Program-made: the position numbers and the translations under genes
Shown: one piece after another, positions 1 through 11,174 of the stretch
How the letters are laid out: each line of letters starts with the position of its first letter
How positions within the stretch are numbered: position 1 is the first letter of the stretch
Assembly (NCBI GenBank): GCA_963921935.1
Contig: OY998177.1
Span: 113,762,067 to 113,826,066 of the forward strand
Direction of reading: 5' to 3'
DNA from: Galeruca laticollis
Taxonomy: Eukaryota > Arthropoda > Insecta > Coleoptera > Chrysomelidae
DNA: 64,000 bases
Notes under the pieces: model-generated
Told to the model about the DNA's origin: nothing
What the model saw: only the letters and a program-made list of their open reading frames with translations
Databases searched by the model: none

Positions 1-454
1 AATAATTTAGACTTATAATCCATTTGAAATAAAAACATCGGAGCACCTCCAAACACGACCACCCTCTATAAAGTCTAGTACACCCTATGTAAGAAGTGAA
101 ATCATAAGAGTGTACTCACTACTTCACCTCAATTAATTTAAAATTCATGACCTAAGCTCCCTGACTATCTGTTGTTAATATAGTGGTCTTGTTTTATCAG
201 GTCTTGTGTTTTTTGTGCTTTTCCAATTAATGTTGGAATGTCCTCATGTTTTGGTTAGGTTTTGATAATATTGCAATTATTTGTTTGTTTTTATAGAAAT
301 TCTTTTTGTACTCACATGTATTAGATGTAATGTCACTTAACAGTTATATTTCCTGATTTCCAAATTTTTTTAAGTACGATTGCCTACTTCATTTTCTAAA
401 TTTAACGGAGCAAACGAACTACTCACTCACTACAGTTCAAGTGTATCAACAAAG
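1..454. other. AT-rich stretch without recognisable genes
   Basis: No open frame with recognisable motifs was seen on either strand. The sequence is plain AT-rich DNA leading into the inverted-repeat element that begins at about 455. Confidence 0.5.
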
Positions 455-1156
455 TAGAAGTATACAGGGTGCACCGTTGCTTCAAAATAACTTATTAACA
501 TATTTTTTTAAATAGTACACCATGTATATATTTTCAGTTTTCCATAATCTATCAAATTACAAATACAACCGTCAAGACCCCATAATTCTAACCTCCTTTG
601 TTCTACAGTTATTGAGAAAAATAATTTACGGGAACGTTTACCAAAATAATGAACAAGAACAAATACAATCTTATTTAATGAGATGTTCAAATTGTCTTCC
701 TTCTTCTATTTGACAGTATCCAAGTCGATTATAAAAAGCTGATATGGTATTACGCAATTGCTAATTTGTTATTTGATGGACTGTTAACAGTATTCTATTC
801 CTCAGTTCATCCAGATTATCAGTTATTCTTTCCTGTTCGGTAAACATACTTAAATTTTAAAAGCAACTAATTACAATAAATATCTTTCACTAATGACAAT
901 GAGAAATAATTCATGACGTTTAAAAACAATTCATGACAGAAAAATCTACTACTTTTTTGACATAAACAATTTTTTTATAATTTTAGATTCAAACCAATGT
1001 AACTTTGGAATTATTGAAGGTAGAATTATGCGGTTTTGACGGTTGTATTTGTAGTTTAATGTATTATGAAAAACTGAAAATATATACATGGTGCACTATT
1101 TAAAAAAATATGTTAATAAGTTATTTTGGAGCAACGGTGCACCCTGTATACTTCTA
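455..1156. mobile_element. MITE-like element with ~140-bp terminal inverted repeats
   Basis: The left end (455 to about 592) is repeated in reverse complement at about 1013-1156. Both ends begin with the 15-base motif TAGAAGTATACAGGG, and the match runs through a shared GTGCACCGTTGCT block and an AT-rich core. Ends of the form TATACAGGGTG are frequent in arthropod inverted-repeat elements. The interior (about 593-1012) has no credible coding frame, so this looks like a non-autonomous DNA element. The short open frames on each strand inside it are mirror images of each other produced by the inverted repeat, not genes. No target duplication could be settled. Confidence 0.75.
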
Positions 1157-1297
1157 ATCGACTTATGCAGATGGTCTGGATTATTTGAAAAACCTTTTAT
1201 TCAACATTTTTTTTATATTCCTAACGGAAATCGAAATATTAGCAAGTTACGTTACTTTATGTACACACTGTATATATAGTTATTTACATTTGGTATT

Positions 1298-2739
1298 TTA
1301 TAAAGAATTTATAACATTTATTAATTTAAGAAATGTATTTAGGTTACGTAAATTGTAGTTTGTTCCTAATACGTCGAATAATCCATTGTTGGAGAGTTGT
1401 GCCAGTTGTCGCTGTTGTGTTAGTTGAAGACATTCAACAAGTAGGTGCTTTATAGTCAGTTTTGAGTCACAATAATTACATTTTGGTTCGGGACCCTTAT
1501 CGAATAGAGCTATGAGTTAGCCGGGTATGACTTAAACGTAGCCGTGTTAGTAGCACTTGATCGCGACGATTTTTTGGTGGAACTGACCACGGTTTAATAG
1601 ACTTTTTTACCTCGTTAAGTTTGGTTCCCGCTGTTTTCCATTTAGCTTCACAGACACTGTTCACTTTAGATTGAATTATAGATTTAATATCCGCACTTAT
1701 TGAAAACTGCACTACTCGAGCATCTTCGTTGGTCGTGGCGTCTTTTGCTCTTTAATCAGCTCCTCGTTGCCATCTATTCCTACGTTTGATGGGATCAACA
1801 GGGAGATGATATCTTTATTGTTTTGTTGAGCTATTTTGAGTTCTTTAATTTTTAAGACAAGGGGGTGATTTGTGAATAGTTTTTGTATGGATTTTATTGA
1901 GCTGAAGGAGTCTGTGAGAATAAGATGGTTTTGAGTGTTTGAAGATGAATTGATAATGATTCAGCTGAGAAGATGGAATATGTATCTGGAAATGTGAACT
2001 TATAAGTTGAGTTTGTAGTTACAACCGCGGTTCCAATGCTAGCTGCAGATTTCGAAGCATCGGTATAGATTTGGTGATAGTCTGTATAATCTTCTAGTAG
2101 GTTGATCTAATACTGAAATTGGGAGTCGAATATTTATCTAGAGAGCTGAGAGTGGTTATACATTTTGGTTTTTCGATTTGCCAAGGGGGAGTAGATGTAG
2201 TCAGTCGAGGGAAACATTTGGGAAAGGAGAAGCTTAGTTTTCCAAGGTACATTTTTATTCTAATATGAAAGGGTTTGGGAGCATGAGGTTTAATTGTGAA
2301 AGAATTGGGGAGTTTTTGAGGAGAGCAGTTATACCTTGTAAGGTTGAACGGATTGTATATCGTTTTAGCTGCATATGTAGTAGTAGTAAAGTTGCCAGTC
2401 AGTAGTTTTAAGATTCCATTTAGGATGGGAGCTTTGATTGGTATTATTCTTTGTATTGTTATATATAATAATGGGGTAATGGTCACTACTGTAGGTATAA
2501 TCTAGTCTGTCCCATGTTAACGAAGGAGTTAGAGTTGGATCGCAGATAGTAAGGTCAATACATGAGGATTCTCCGGTCTGTATATTAAATCTTGTGGCTC
2601 TGCCGTCGTTGAAAACAGAAAGGTTAAAGTCGTCTAGTATTTGTTCTACAAGGTGACCCTTTGTGTTTTGAGATGTTGAGGTCCAAAGAAAGTTGTGAGC
2701 ATTGAAATCTCCTAGCCCTTTCAGTACTGGCATACACAA
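1298..2739 (-). pseudogene. I-group non-LTR retrotransposon, internally deleted ORF2
   Basis: Reading on the minus strand from 2739 down: the C-terminal part of an APE-type endonuclease (GDFNAHN near 2710 and a SSDHYPI motif near 2460), then an abrupt join near 2400-2440 to the linker that in related elements lies between RT and RNase H (a PPWQIEKP motif near 2180), then an RNase H start (IYTDAS near 2075), then the C-terminal LTRLRLSHTRLTHS motif near 1520 and a zinc-finger-like tail ending in a stop at 1298-1300. The whole RT domain is absent. The fuller relative at 11.2-16.2 kb has the same domains in the same order, which makes the deletion clear. Several frameshifts; not functional. The 5' part including ORF1 is missing. 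Confidence 0.8.
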
Positions 2740-3189
2740 TAGTGTATTAGTCTTGTTTCTTTTCTACAAATTACAGAAAACTATTTTGTTACAATCTAAT
2801 GTCACTTATAGGAACCTAAACATATTTACTATACTCTGTTGACCCAGAACGCCATCTAGGTGACAATAGGTTAACCCACGGGGTAGTTTCTGTTTTAGGT
2901 AGAGATATCTCTAAACGTCAAGTGTAGTAGTTTATCTATGATGCACGCTAGATGAAGTGTAAAGCAGCAATTCTCTCAAAACTATTTTTACGATTATCCA
3001 GGAAGTGTACTAGTGTATATACATTTTACATTAAATATCTGTGTTAGTTTTTCTGATTTGTAGACAAATAGTGACATACACTACAGTGCAGGTTGTGACT
3101 AAGAGGTATGAGACATATAGTTAACCATAACCTCAATTATTTTTTTTTAATTTTGTTGTGTCTGTTAATTTTTAGATTTTTGGTTCAAA

Positions 3190-4292
3190 ATGCCTAAAAG
3201 ATTTGACAACAAAAAACCTTTGACAGAGCAGCTGCTTCTAGAACTTCTCGAACAGGGACTATCTGACTTGGAATATGTGGACGAAGAACTCGATGATGAA
3301 CTTGATGAATGGTCGAACGTTATAGGTAGTATTCAGCATAAATAAAGGTTTAACATAATAAAGTAAACCCTTACTAATATTTCCAGAAAATTTCGACGAA
3401 ATTCCTTCATGTGATCAAATAGTAGAAGCCTCAGAAGACGAGCGTGAATCTATGCAATATGACTATGAAGAAAAAAATACTGAAGGACAAGAAGAAATGG
3501 CAGTATCGGTTGATGAGGAAGGGTCTGAACCGCAACCATGTACAAGTTCAGCAAATACAGTGCATGCAATAGTCAAAACCAGTAAGGCTGGAAAAATTAA
3601 CAGAGTAGAAACATATTTAAAATCTCACAATTTGACCAAAAAGGAGGATATATTATGGAAAAAAGAAGGAACATACAAAACTTCAGATATCATTGTGTGG
3701 GTGGAAAATATTGAAGAGCTGACAGATATACTTGAGAGCCCTATTATTTTCTTTTCCAGATATTTTACGGACGAACTTTACCAAACAATGACAGAGAAAA
3801 CAAATTTGTATGCTATTCAGAACGATATAGTTTTTCCACCAACTACATCTGATGAAATGAAAACCTTTGTTGGAATCCATATAATGATGGGTATTTTAAA
3901 GTTCCCTAGGGTGAGGTTATATTGGGACCACAAGTTGAACATACCTCTGATATCTTCGGCAATGCCAGTAAACCGGTTTTTCAAACTAAGACAAAATGTG
4001 CACTCTGTAAATAATGACGAACCAGTTGCCAGTGATAGATTTTGGAAGATTCGACCTCTCTATAACACTTTACGAGCCAGATGCTTAGCGTTGCCACTAG
4101 AGTCCAAGTTATCCATTGATGAGCAAATGGTGCCTTTCAAGGGCCAACTGTCTGTAAAACAATATATAAAGAATAAGCCAACTCCATGGAGCATAAAATA
4201 TTTGCACTCTGTGGAGAAAGTGGTTTATTGTATGATTTTGTGTTGTACCAGGGGTCCACTACCGAATTGAACCCAGAAGAACTCGCGGATGC
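3190..4292 (+). pseudogene. piggyBac-type transposase with one intron, frameshifted and 3'-truncated
   Basis: Cut-and-paste transposase of the piggyBac (PGBD, DDD) family. Exon 1 runs 3190-3325, starts MPKRFDNKKPL and is acidic toward its end. A 61-bp intron (3326-3386) has GT and AG borders, and the phase joins in frame with exon 2 (from 3387). Exon 2 carries an acidic N-terminal region and the typical core, including WDHKLNIPLISSAMPVNRF and the first catalytic aspartate region SIDEQMVPFKG near 4115-4145. Near 4195 one frameshift moves the reading into the frame that holds ALCGESGLLYDF and STTELNPEE. The gene then stops at about 4290 at the junction with the Jockey element, so the later catalytic aspartates and the C-terminal cysteine finger are lost. 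The ATG at 3190 was chosen because it is the only one that joins through the intron. Confidence 0.85.
3326..3386 (+). other. Probable intron in the piggyBac-type transposase
   Basis: Donor GGTAGT at about 3325-3330 and acceptor TTTCCAG ending at 3386. Removing these 61 bases joins exon 1 (136 nt, phase 1) to the frame that opens into the main transposase exon. The interior is AT-rich and contains stops in the exon-1 frame. Confidence 0.65.
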
Positions 4293-4311
4293 CTTCTGCG
4301 TGGTTTGCGTC

Positions 4312-6967
4312 TTATTGATTTCTACGAAGATCTTGTGGCAGACAGTGGTTATAGAACTTTATCGAGATTTTGTTTATAAAGTCTTTGATAGTAGGTATGT
4401 TGGCTTTTTCGTGTAACCAGGTGGTTTTTGGGAGTTTCGGATAAGTTGTATTATGTTTAATTGCCATCCCGAGACCCTTGTTTTGTATAACCTGCAAAGA
4501 GTGGAAATTATGTTGTGTGCAGGTGTAATATATGGGATCTGCATAAGTGAGTATGGGACGAATGATTTGTTTATAAATAAGAATTTTGTTTTGTGTCGTG
4601 AGTTTACTGTGTTTGCAAATCAAGGGGTAGAGTCTACCCATTGCAATCTTGGTTTTTTGTATCTGTTGGGCGATGTGTGCACTTGCATTTGTATTATTTT
4701 GCATTGTCTATCCCAAGTATTTGATGTTCATACTCGCAGTGTTGACATGACCGTTGATACAAAGCTGTGATTGCAATGAGGATGGGCTCCTCTAGCTATC
4801 CTCCTGGGTGATAAATACTCTGTTTTGGAGGGATTGATAGCTAGTTTGTGTTTGTCGAAATAGAGGATGATTTTAGTGTTAATGTGTGTTTGTATTGTGT
4901 TTAGTGACTGTTCTGGGCTCTTAGCAGATGCTACAAAACACGTGTCGTCAGCGTACATGGCGGTTAGTATTTGGGGTGTAATAGGGAGATCGTGGATGAA
5001 AATGGAGTATAACAAAGGTGATAGTACCGACCCTTGCGGAACCTGCTTGAATGGAGTATGGACCCGCTGAGTGTTCATAAATTTTGGTGAAAATTTTTCT
5101 ATTATTCAAATATCAATTTATCATTTTATTCAAGTAGTTTGGTGTTTGTAGATTTATCAGTTTAAATATTAACCCCTCGTGCCATAAGGAGTAGAATGCC
5201 TCTTGAATATCTAATGTCATGATGGTCTTCTGTTTGTTTTGAAAGCCTTTGCGGATATAGTTTATTACCCTAATGATTTAGGCTACCGTACTGTGGTCAC
5301 TACGAAATCCGTATTGTTCGAGAGGTATAATATTATTTTTGTCTACAAATGGTTGTAATCTTTTTAAAATTATTTTGTCTATCACCTTTGCTATGTTGTT
5401 CAGGAGGGATATTGGCCTGTAAATATCCACATAACTTGGTTCTTTGTTTGTTTTGATAATAGGTATGATGTTGTATATCGGGGTATTGACCAGTCTTAAT
5501 TATGTAGTTAATTACATGAGTAAGTTGGACAATAGCCTTTTTCGGAATATTTTTGATTAAAATGTTTGGAATGCCATCTATCCCTGGAGCTTTTTTATTT
5601 TTTAAGCGTTGTATTGTGTTATATGTCTCCGTACAAATGGCTAAATTATGTGTGTTTATTTCTTTTAATTGACTTATGAATTTGTGAACAATTTCAGTAA
5701 TATTTTGATGATATTGTACATGTGGTGAATTATTGATAAAATTGTTTTGGAAGTACTCCCCGAAACTTTCTGCGATACTTGTCATGTCTGTTATTGTATG
5801 GCCGTTGTTTGTAATTTTGGTAATTATTTTCGCTTGTTTTCTTAAACGTCGTGAGATTTTCCATATCTAGTTATCCTCTGGTTCAAGTTTGGTAAGAAAT
5901 TTTTCCCAGTCTTCAATTTTATGTGGTTTGATTGTCTCATTAATTAGATGTTGGTAATGTTTTAGTAGGGTATGGTCTTCTTGTGATCTAGTACGTTGCC
6001 ATTTTTTCCTACATTTATTCTTTTCGTTTATTAATTGTACAATATGATTAGGAAGTGTATTATGATTGTTAGTTTTTAATTTTATTGTGGTTGTTTTGTT
6101 TCTGGCCTCTAATACTATATTTTGAAATTCTTTTATTATTCTGTTGAGATGATCTACGTTTTTAATTTTATCAATTATTATTAAATGTTCGTCAATATAT
6201 CTTCTAAAATGTGTCCAATTTGTGGTTTTAAAGTCAAAAATTTTGTTATCTATAGTTTGAATTTTATGTGAAAGTCTTAGATGAATTAGTACCGGATCGT
6301 GATCTGAATTAAAATCTGTTAACGTTTTTATTTTAGTAATATTATTAATGTTTTTCCCTATCGCAAAATCCAGCGTACTAGGAGAATAGTTCGCGAAATG
6401 GAAAAAAGTGGGCGTGTCAGTGTGAAATACGTTGCAATCGAAGTTATCGCAGAAGTTCAGTAAAGTACTTCCATTTGTGTTGGGGTGCGTCAGGTAGGGA
6501 TCCCACTGTGGATGTTTACAGTTGAGATCACCTACTATCAACACCCTATTATGCGTTTTAACTATGTTGTAGAAATCTTCAACTTTTAATTTTATATTGG
6601 GTGGGTTATAGACCGCTACAATTTTGATTTTGTTATCGAAAAGTAGTGCGATATGCTCAATCGATGATTTGTTTTGTTGTAAGAGTTTGAAATTGATGTC
6701 ATTTTTGATGAGTAATGCGATACCGCCCTCTTTGGCATTACCGGGGCGGTCTTGTCTAAACAGACGATATTCAGGATTTCTGAAGTTAATAGATTTACTT
6801 GGTTTAAGGAACGTCTCGATTAGAAAGAAGATATCTGGTTTATGAATTTCGGGAAAATGTCTGATTAAGTGGAGTTTGTTAACTACTCCTTGTACGTTAC
6901 AGAAAATTATTTTGAGATTGAATCTGTTTTGAATATCTGTTTTTCCACCTACCTGCCTAGATGTCAT
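4312..6967 (-). pseudogene. Jockey-type ORF2: APE endonuclease plus reverse transcriptase
   Basis: Read on the minus strand. Residues from the ATG at 6967: an intact APE-type endonuclease frame of 366 codons (5867-6967) with FCNVQG at the N-terminus, LIETF, the GDLNCKHPQWD motif and NSDHDPV near its end. The RT start is open at 5333-5785 (KKAPGIDGIPN). After a damaged stretch (5079-5332) the palm appears at 4728-5078, with PQGSVLSPLLY and the catalytic AMYADDT. The RT C-terminus and thumb are at 4312-4704 (RPILTYADPIY). At least three frameshifts or stops separate these blocks (near 5860, 5330-5080 and 4720). Nicking of target DNA and target-primed reverse transcription is the known role of the family. 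Lesions make this copy inactive. Confidence 0.85.
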
Positions 6968-8840
6968 AGTTGTCTGTTAGTTACAAAGTTATTATAGATT
7001 ATAAATTTCTCGATCTTGTTTGAGGCTTGCCGCATCTCTTGAAGGAGGTCTTGCAGGGCCCTGGCGAGCTCGTCCAGGTTAACCAGCGTCTTGAGTTCCC
7101 TGAACATGTTGTTAACTTCGTTAAATTGGTTTAAGTCGCTATTTGTGGTTGCGGGTTGGTTTGGAGTTTTCTTCGCCGGCGGAGGGGGGAGAGAATTTTG
7201 GGGGGTTGTGGGGAGGAGGGTGTTTTTTGTAGGGAGACTTGGGAAACCTGTCTTATTGTTTGTTTGCTTTGACCATGGGTTAGATGTGGGTAAGGGGGCA
7301 GGGATGAACTTTGTTGGGGTGGGTTTGGTGTTTTTGTTTGCCGCTCTTCTCTCTTCAATCCATATTTTACGTTTTAAGTATTCAGTGCAGATTTCGGCGT
7401 TAGCCGGATGATCGCCGTTCCAGTTTGCACATCTTACTGGGATGCTTCTTTCTTTAGTGCACTCTAGAGTGAGGTGCTGTCCGGCACATTTGAGGCATCT
7501 GAGAGAACAGCCACAGTTTGAAGTAGCGTGGCCCCACAGTTGGCAAATATGGCACTGCTTTGCCTTCTGTGCTCCCATTGCACTCTGGTGTCTTCGATGA
7601 TCTTCATATTCTTATTCAGATAGTCCAATGTTATTTTTGAATTAGTGACAACTAGGTACAATGGTCTGCCCTTAGTTGTCATTCTGTGGACATCTTTTGG
7701 TTCTATTTTGTATGTATTCACTAGTTCTTCTTCAATATCTGCAAGCTGTAGCCCTCCGCGAGTCCGCGGAGAACAAAGGCATGAGACTTCTCGTCCCTTC
7801 TAGAATTAGTATGGAACTGGACCTTTCCTCTTCTGAGGGTTGATTTTAATTTTTTTCGTAAAGACAATCGAGGAATCATTTGTATATTTTAGCTCGAAGG
7901 GTTTTTTGATTTCTTCTCTTAGCTTTGTTACCATGTCTTTATGGGCTGAGACATTACCCTCTATAACGATAGGTGGGCATGTTATATTATCTTTCTTGGC
8001 CGGCGTTTGTTTGGTTCTTTTTAAATTAGGTTTTTCAATCGTCCCTTCCTCGGAGCTAAGGTCTGCCGCTTTCAACTTTCGGAAACGTATTTTTTTTTCC
8101 ATTTTTCTGGTTTTCCCTTGTTGGTTGCTGTTCGTCTTCAGAGGACTCCGAGAGTGATTCGAATCTATTCTGTGTTTCAGTTTTTTTGCTTTTTGAGTTT
8201 TGCTCAGAATTTTGCTAAAAGTCGCAAATTTCTTCGGTTTTTCGAATCCCGGTGGTGGGATTTCACCGGTTTCCATGCGAACATCTTGGGTTGCGATTTG
8301 TATAGCATTTACATCTTCTGGCTCCTTATTTTTACTGGTCATGTCCATTTTACGTGGTACGATTTTTTTGCTGGTTATGCTCTCGTATTGAGAAACAAAG
8401 TCGTCAGTGGTAGTTTTCACAGTTTGTTCATTTTCGACCTGTTGTGCCCATGATTGGCTAGCTTGATTGTGAACGAGGGCTTGTATAGCAATTATTTTAT
8501 CTTGTTTACCCAGTGTGCTGTTTTCGGAGTCTTCGGATGAAATAAATTCATCGCCTATTGCATCTTCTGCCATATTTGAGTTTGTTGGCTTCTTTTTGAG
8601 GTTTAAGCTTTTTTCTGGAGTTGATGTACTATTTATAGTTTTTCCCCTACAAATGGGGATTGATAGTTCTAAAGTTGGATCTAGTGTGGAGTTTTGTTCT
8701 ACAATATTTTCTAATGTATTTGCGATTTTAATGTTTTTTATACACTTTTTAGTTTCGTTGGTTTCTATACACTTTTTAATAGCGTCGTTTAATATACACT
8801 TTTTGTTGTGCTGGTTTTCTGCACTCTTCTCGTTGTGTAA
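6964..8840 (-). pseudogene. Jockey-type ORF1 (gag-like, three zinc knuckles), frameshifted
   Basis: Minus-strand nucleic-acid-binding protein. The C-terminal block (6964-7578) contains three closely spaced CCHC-type knuckles beginning CHICQLWGHATSNC, followed by a proline-rich tail. A middle block lies at 7464-7721. The N-terminal block (7806-8573) is rich in Lys, Ser and Glu, with a GEIPPPGFEKP motif. The same frame stays open upstream of the ATG at 8573 to about 8840, where the motif KKCI occurs three times. Two frameshifts split it (near 7570 and 7720-7810). Its stop codon overlaps the ORF2 start as ATGA, which suggests termination-reinitiation. The 5' limit of the true ORF is unclear because no earlier ATG is seen before the element ends. 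Confidence 0.8.
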
Positions 8841-8870
8841 TTGGGGGTGAGGGTAGCGGGGAAAAATCTA

Positions 8871-10600
8871 TAAGTTTAACTCAATAGATTTCCTTTGGAC
8901 AAAAACTTTCACTTTTAAAGTTATCAAAATGTAATAATAATAACTATTTTCCAATGTGTAGAAATTCAACTATCGCACTTAAATATTTGCATGGAAGTGA
9001 CCCGGTATACCGTCTGTATACCGTCTGACCGTACTGTATACCGTCTGACTAGTTACCGTCTGACCAGTTACAAAAAAGTGCCCTACTCTGTAAAACCAAC
9101 AAACTTCATTTAAAAAAACAGGATTTGCAGCTTTACTAAGCTTTTATATTAAGTTCAGATGATTTTAGATATTATGATAAAAAAATAGTAAATGAGTTAC
9201 GATAGAAAAACAAATGGGTGTTCCATATTCTGACCACTTCCTCTAGAGTCACAATGGAAACTGTATATTGAAAATATGGAACCAAACTTAGAATTTGAGA
9301 TGAATGCTGTTTTTGCTCTTCCAATATAAGTAATAGAGTTGGAACAGATACTTGAATGTTATTTTTATGAAATTCTTCGAATGCTCTAATGTAGCTAAAA
9401 GTTTTGCGTCTTCGGTTTCTACATTGTGAAGAACTGATAGGTGTCCTATCACCAGATTTCCATTGTTTTGGTAATACATCGATATGAAAAGCAATAAAAC
9501 CAAAAACAAATTTCGTGATTGTATAATCCAGTATGTAATAGTATTCTGTTTCTGTTTTCTTTCAGCTGCGAAATATGATAAAAAAATACCTTCTGCTGCT
9601 GACATTATTATTTTATAAAGTTACTTCGTCTTTTCCTTCCGTATAATACTTTTTGCCGTTGACATGTTATTCATTAAGTTGATTTATTTCCATTTACTAA
9701 AATTAATAGCCAACGAACAAAACAAATTCTCGTGAGATTTTCAACTTTTCTTGAAGCTTGTAATAATGACTTCATATTGAACACTGTAGTTTATATCAAC
9801 AAAAACGTTCTTTAATGAAGTGTTTGCAGTAACGTCCTAGTATCTATTAGTGATATAAAATTTCAGATATTATACGTATATTATAATGAGGAACACCTAT
9901 TAATCTGTTGTACGCTATTCGATAGAATGTAATTATTGAAGTTGAAATTTTGAATCATATTTTCCTAATTCACGATATCGCTTATGATTCTCCGGTGTGA
10001 GAGACAATTATCTACCGAGCTCGAAAGCTTCACTGAGTTCCACTGTATTCCATTTTTCTGAAACAACTATCATTTTTTCGGAAAGAAAAAGCAACAACAT
10101 TACAGTGAATTCTAAAAAAACTAATGCTTTTCGTGGTACCTAGAAAATTTAATTGAGGTTATGCTCAAAGTTTGTTATATAACTCTCCGATACTCCCCAC
10201 ATCACAAGTAAAGTGTATCTGATCAGTCCTTGAATTTTTAGTTCTGTGTAAGTGAGAATAACTAATATTTTCAGAACCAACTTGAATATGTCTGTAAGTC
10301 TCGGCAGTATTTGTTTGCTGATTTTGAACACTACTGAAAATTTTTAGTGTGTGAGTTCTGATCAAACGTAAGGTGAAAATGTATAACCTTTCCTAGAAAA
10401 AGTTGGTGTATGAGACAATTATTTCCCGAGCTCGAAATTTTCCTTTCATTTGCTTCGGAAAGCAAAAGCAATATCTATACAATCTATTTCCAAATGAGAA
10501 GAAATCTTCTTCTTCAGACATTAAATAACACATTCACATGATTGAGATCAAGGATACTTGGTACAAAATGAGGAACAGTGTATTAGGAAGACTGTTTGAA
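8871..10600. other. Decayed intergenic region with short repeats
   Basis: No convincing gene. At 9005-9070 a short degenerate tandem repeat of the unit TATACCGTCTGAC occurs about four times. Two related segments lie at about 9990-10115 and 10405-10480; both contain GAGACAATTAT, then CCGAGCTCGAAA, then CGGAAAG and AAAGCAA. The open frames at 9288-9605 and 10149-10365 (minus) have no recognisable motif and look accidental. Confidence 0.4.
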
Positions 10601-10619
10601 ATTAAAAGAGAAACATCCT

Positions 10620-10850
10620 GGCATATATGATGAATTTACGAAAGGTGAATTCGTGGTTCAAAATGGAGGCAAGAAATTTAGTTTTGTAGCTACCTAAGGA
10701 TTGGATAGGTGCTAGAATAAATCAGCAAAAGGACAAACTGATATAATTGCTATGACTAGAAGAAAAGAAGCTGCAGTATTGCAGTACATAATAAAGCATG
10801 AGGGATATGGACGTTATATCTGTGTTCGAATATAAACCGGTACTTTTAAT
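10620..10850 (+). pseudogene. Possible remnant of a repeated insect gene, N-terminal side
   Basis: One frame with two stops reads YDEFTKGEFVVQNGGKKFS and, further on, a block ending in IIKHEGYG. The pattern (GEFVVQ, a Lys-Gly block, an M-T-R-x-K-E-A block) resembles a multi-copy insect and aphid-type protein family that I remember only loosely. The assignment is inference. It could be the left half of the gene whose right half lies at 16180-16510, split by the I-group element. Confidence 0.3.
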
Positions 10851-11174
10851 ATTAATAAAATACTTCTGCATAAGTGAACAATAATATATTCTAATAGTCT
10901 TGTGCTCCGATTATTTCAACATTCAGTGTGGATAATTCAAATTGTTTTAATAAATTGGTTGGATTCCGTAGAAACTGTAAGTGATCAAGTTTTACTTTAC
11001 TTCTGATTATCAACTGTACAGCCGAATACAACTAAATATTCCATTATTATCAGTAAACAAACCTTACTTATAGCAGATTCAAGTGCCTGGCTTATCGGAC
11101 TGCTAGGGCCGTACTTAATTATTTTATCACTTCGTGTTTTGTGAAAATTTCAAAATGTATACCAACTCAATCAT

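Larger units (their letters stand above)
2871..4292 (+). mobile_element. piggyBac-like DNA transposon, 5' part
   Basis: A TTAA at 2871-2874 is followed at once by CCCACGGGG. This is the expected form of a piggyBac end (TTAA target plus a terminal repeat beginning CCC). About 315 bases of leader precede the transposase start at 3190. The element is cut near 4290 where minus-strand Jockey-type sequence begins, and no matching right end (GGG-TTAA) was found after the Jockey element. The TTAA boundary is inference from the family rule; the transposase itself is clear. Confidence 0.6.
4293..8870 (-). mobile_element. Jockey-clade non-LTR retrotransposon, nearly full length
   Basis: Minus-strand element with ORF1 (gag-like) upstream of ORF2 (endonuclease-RT), overlapping by the four bases ATGA at 6964-6967. 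The 3' end is near 4293, immediately next to the interrupted piggyBac gene. The 5' end is near 8870. No clear A-tail is visible at the 3' end and no target duplication could be recognised, so the insertion may have been reshaped. Several frameshifts make it inactive. Confidence 0.8.

Noticed and set aside
508..713. Overlapping ~60-codon frames on both strands, and the similar frame at 1088-1279
   Set aside because: They are mirror products of the inverted repeats of the MITE at 455-1156.
7091..8850. Several plus-strand open frames of 60-111 codons
   Set aside because: They lie antisense to the Jockey-type ORF1 and have hydrophobic, motif-free composition typical of antisense shadows.
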